Part shown: positions 3,916 to 5,406 of the stretch, one piece after another
How positions within the stretch are numbered: position 1 is the stretch's first letter
Layout: the number at the start of each line of letters is the position of its first letter
Origin: an uncultured Opitutaceae bacterium
Lineage (GTDB): Bacteria; Verrucomicrobiota; Verrucomicrobiia; Opitutales; Opitutaceae
Reading direction: 5' to 3'
Assembly: GCA_937902865.1 (NCBI GenBank)
Contig: CALFNJ010000681.1
Span: 1 to 5,406, forward strand
Length of the DNA: 5,406 nucleotides
Made by a program: the position numbers and the translations under genes
Notes under the pieces: model-generated
The model's input: only the letters and a program-made list of their open reading frames with translations
Told to the model about the DNA's origin: nothing
Databases searched by the model: none

Positions 3916-5406
3916 TCGCCGGCTCCGCTTTCCGCCGGGCCGAACTGCAGGGCGCTGAGACGGCGGTAGAGGCCATCGATGCGGCCGGAGAGTTCCTCGT
4001 GCGTGCCCAGCTCGACGATGCGGCCGGCCTCGAGGACGGCGATGCGGTCGGCGGTGCGAATGGTGGAGAGGCGATGGGCGATGATGAACGTCGTGCGGCC
4101 CTGCATGAGTCGGTCGAGCGCAGTCTGGACCAGGCGCTCGCTCTCGCTGTCGAGGGAGCTGGTGGCTTCATCGAGGATGAGGATGGCCGGGTTCTTGAGG
4201 ATGACGCGGGCGATGGCGACGCGCTGGCGCTGGCCGCCGGAGAGCTTGATGCCGCGATCGCCGACAAGCGTGGCGTAGCCTTCCGGAAAGCCGGAGATGA
4301 AATCGTCGGCGTTGGCGAGCCGCGCCGCCTCGCGAATCTCGGCGTCGCTGGCGCCGGGACGGCCATAGACGATGTTTTCCGCGATCGTGCCGCCGAACAG
4401 GAGCACGTCCTGCGGGACGATCGCCATCTGGCCGCGGAGCCAGTCGAGCGGATAATCGCGGGCATCGCGTCCGTCGATCAGCAGCCGGCCGGCATCGGGC
4501 GCATAAAAGCGCAGGAGCAATGCCGTGAGCGTGGACTTGCCGGCGCCGCTGGGCCCGACGAGCGCGACGCGTTCGCCGGGGCGGGCGGCGAGGGAGACAT
4601 CGTGGAGCACGGCGACCTCGGGGCGGGCGGGATAGCGGAAGCTGACATTCTCAAACGCGACCTCGCCGCGCAGGCGTGCCGGGAGCGAATTTTGGATTCT
4701 GGAATTGGGAGTTGGGAGTTTCGCCGCGGAGGAATCCGAGGTGATTTGAATTTCGATCGTTTCGCGCAGGAGCTCGCGGACGCGCTGGGTGGCGCCGACG
4801 GTGCGCTGGAGCTGGCTGAACAACTCCGCCGCCTGGCCCATGGCGCCGGCGACGAACGTGGTGTAGAGCACGAAGCGGGTGAGCTCGCCCGGGCTGATTT
4901 CTCCGGTCTGGAGCAGGCCGGCGCCGAACCAGAGCACGATCACGATGCCGCCGAACAGCGCGATGATGAAGAGGGCGACGAAGGCCGCGCGCCAGCGGGC
5001 GGTGCCGAGGGCGGCAGAGAGCACGTGGCGATTGGCGCGTTCGTAGCGGCCGAGCTCGAAGGCCTCGTTGGCAAACGCCTTCACGCTGGCGATCGCCTGC
5101 AGCGTTTCCTCCACAATGGTGTTCGTGGCCGCAAGCTGGTCCTGGGTTTCACGCGAGTAGCGACGAAGCCGCCGACCGAAGAAAACCGCCGCCGCAATCA
5201 GCAGCGGCAGGGTGCCGAGCATCACCGCGGTGAGTTTGCCCGACGTGAGCGCGATCAGCGTCACGCCGCCGAGCAGGAAGATCGACTGCCGGCACATCTG
5301 CGGCAGGGCATCGATCAGCGCGCCTTCGATCTGCGCGATGTCGGTCGAAACCCGGCTGGTCAGTTCCCCGACACGCCGGCGCGAAAAAAAACTCATCGGC
5401 AGGCCG
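3891..5406 (-). CDS. ABC exporter half-transporter, MsbA/ABCB type (5' end outside the window)
   Basis: The frame is open through the right edge; codons before the internal Met at 5396 read GLP, and GLPMSFFSRRRVGELTSRVSTDI is the usual mid-membrane-domain motif of this family, so the true start lies beyond 5406. Counting from that Met, hydrophobic segments lie at about 36-75 and 137-162, completing the six-helix exporter domain. The ATPase domain follows from about 243: A-loop tyrosine in VSFRYPARPE, Walker A GPSGAGKST (281-289), Q-loop Gln329 in IVPQD, signature LSGGQRQR (385-392), Walker B ILILDE (405-410) with catalytic Glu410, D-loop SSLD, and H-loop His441 in IIAHRLST. All ATPase residues are intact. 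Such proteins work as dimers in the inner membrane and export lipids, drugs or peptides; the substrate cannot be told. The linker (226-237) is encoded by a 7-bp array, and the last residues by an 8-bp array. No minus-strand terminator was found. Confidence 0.95.
   Translation of the reverse strand, partial: GLPMSFFSRRRVGELTSRVSTDIAQIEGALIDALPQMCRQSIFLLGGVTLIALTSGKLTAVMLGTLPLLIAAAVFFGRRLRRYSRETQDQLAATNTIVEETLQAIASVKAFANEAFELGRYERANRHVLSAALGTARWRAAFVALFIIALFGGIVIVLWFGAGLLQTGEISPGELTRFVLYTTFVAGAMGQAAELFSQLQRTVGATQRVRELLRETIEIQITSDSSAAKLPTPNSRIQNSLPARLRGEVAFENVSFRYPARPEVAVLHDVSLAARPGERVALVGPSGAGKSTLTALLLRFYAPDAGRLLIDGRDARDYPLDWLRGQMAIVPQDVLLFGGTIAENIVYGRPGASDAEIREAARLANADDFISGFPEGYATLVGDRGIKLSGGQRQRVAIARVILKNPAILILDEATSSLDSESERLVQTALDRLMQGRTTFIIAHRLSTIRTADRIAVLEAGRIVELGTHEELSGRIDGLYRRLSALQFGPAESGAGEPEGQKAG
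4687..4721. repeat. Tandem 7-bp array inside the ABC exporter gene, five units
   Basis: On the + strand the heptamers are GAATTTT, GGATTCT, GGAATTG, GGAGTTG, GGAGTTT; on the coding strand they read AAACTCC, CAACTCC, CAATTCC, AGAATCC, AAAATTC. The array encodes KLPTPNSRIQNS (residues 226-237 from the internal Met), which sits between the last transmembrane-domain helix and the start of the ATPase domain (RLRGEVAFENVSF). It is A/T-rich compared with its GC-rich surroundings. The reading frame continues through it. Confidence 0.8.

Noticed and set aside
3596..4465. A 289-codon minus-strand frame overlapping the ABC ATPase domain
   Set aside because: Ser/Ala/Arg/Pro-rich shadow. The overlapping ABC frame has all ATPase motifs intact.
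5384..5391. Run of eight A (eight T in the coding strand) in the ABC gene as a programmed slippage site
   Set aside because: It encodes SFFS within the conserved MSFFxRRRVGEL motif, and the frame is continuous on both sides. There is no sign that slippage is needed or used.

Overview
The window is GC-rich chromosomal DNA from a bacterium. The coding style, the secreted Sel1-repeat protein, and intergenic spaces filled with short degenerate repeats of the 'CACAGAG/ACACGGA' type suggest a member of Verrucomicrobiota, possibly Opitutales. That placement is an inference from style and was not tested by any search.

Layout from left to right: the last 16 codons of an unidentified + strand gene (1-51); a spacer with an imperfect hairpin built of 9-bp units (96-164); a minus-strand ORF matching only the C-terminal half of a LysR-type regulator effector domain, probably a remnant (215-634); a tandem 7-bp array (630-671); a large exported Sel1/TPR-like repeat protein (744-2909); a 304-bp spacer with a 39-bp-arm hairpin containing a 17-bp tandem duplication (2953-3064); an AHSA1/SRPBCC-family protein with a good ribosome binding site (3214-3681) and a strong intrinsic terminator (3772-3808); a facing pair of 8-bp arrays (3702-3741 and 3876-3915); and the 3' two thirds of an MsbA/ABCB-type ABC exporter on the minus strand, running off the right edge (3891-5406).

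The genes do not form an obvious pathway. The Sel1 protein and the SRPBCC protein share a strand but are separated by about 300 bp of hairpin DNA, and the ABC exporter is convergent with them. No mobile element, CRISPR array, tRNA or rRNA was seen.

The most noteworthy signal is not a gene but the spacer DNA. At least four families of short-unit (7, 8, and 8/9 bp) degenerate tandem arrays sit in the window. They occupy most of the noncoding space and reach into coding sequence at three places: the apparent start of the LysR remnant, the last codons and stop of the ABC exporter, and the flexible linker between the membrane and ATPase domains of that exporter. This looks like ongoing expansion or insertion of simple-unit arrays at sites where the host tolerates them.
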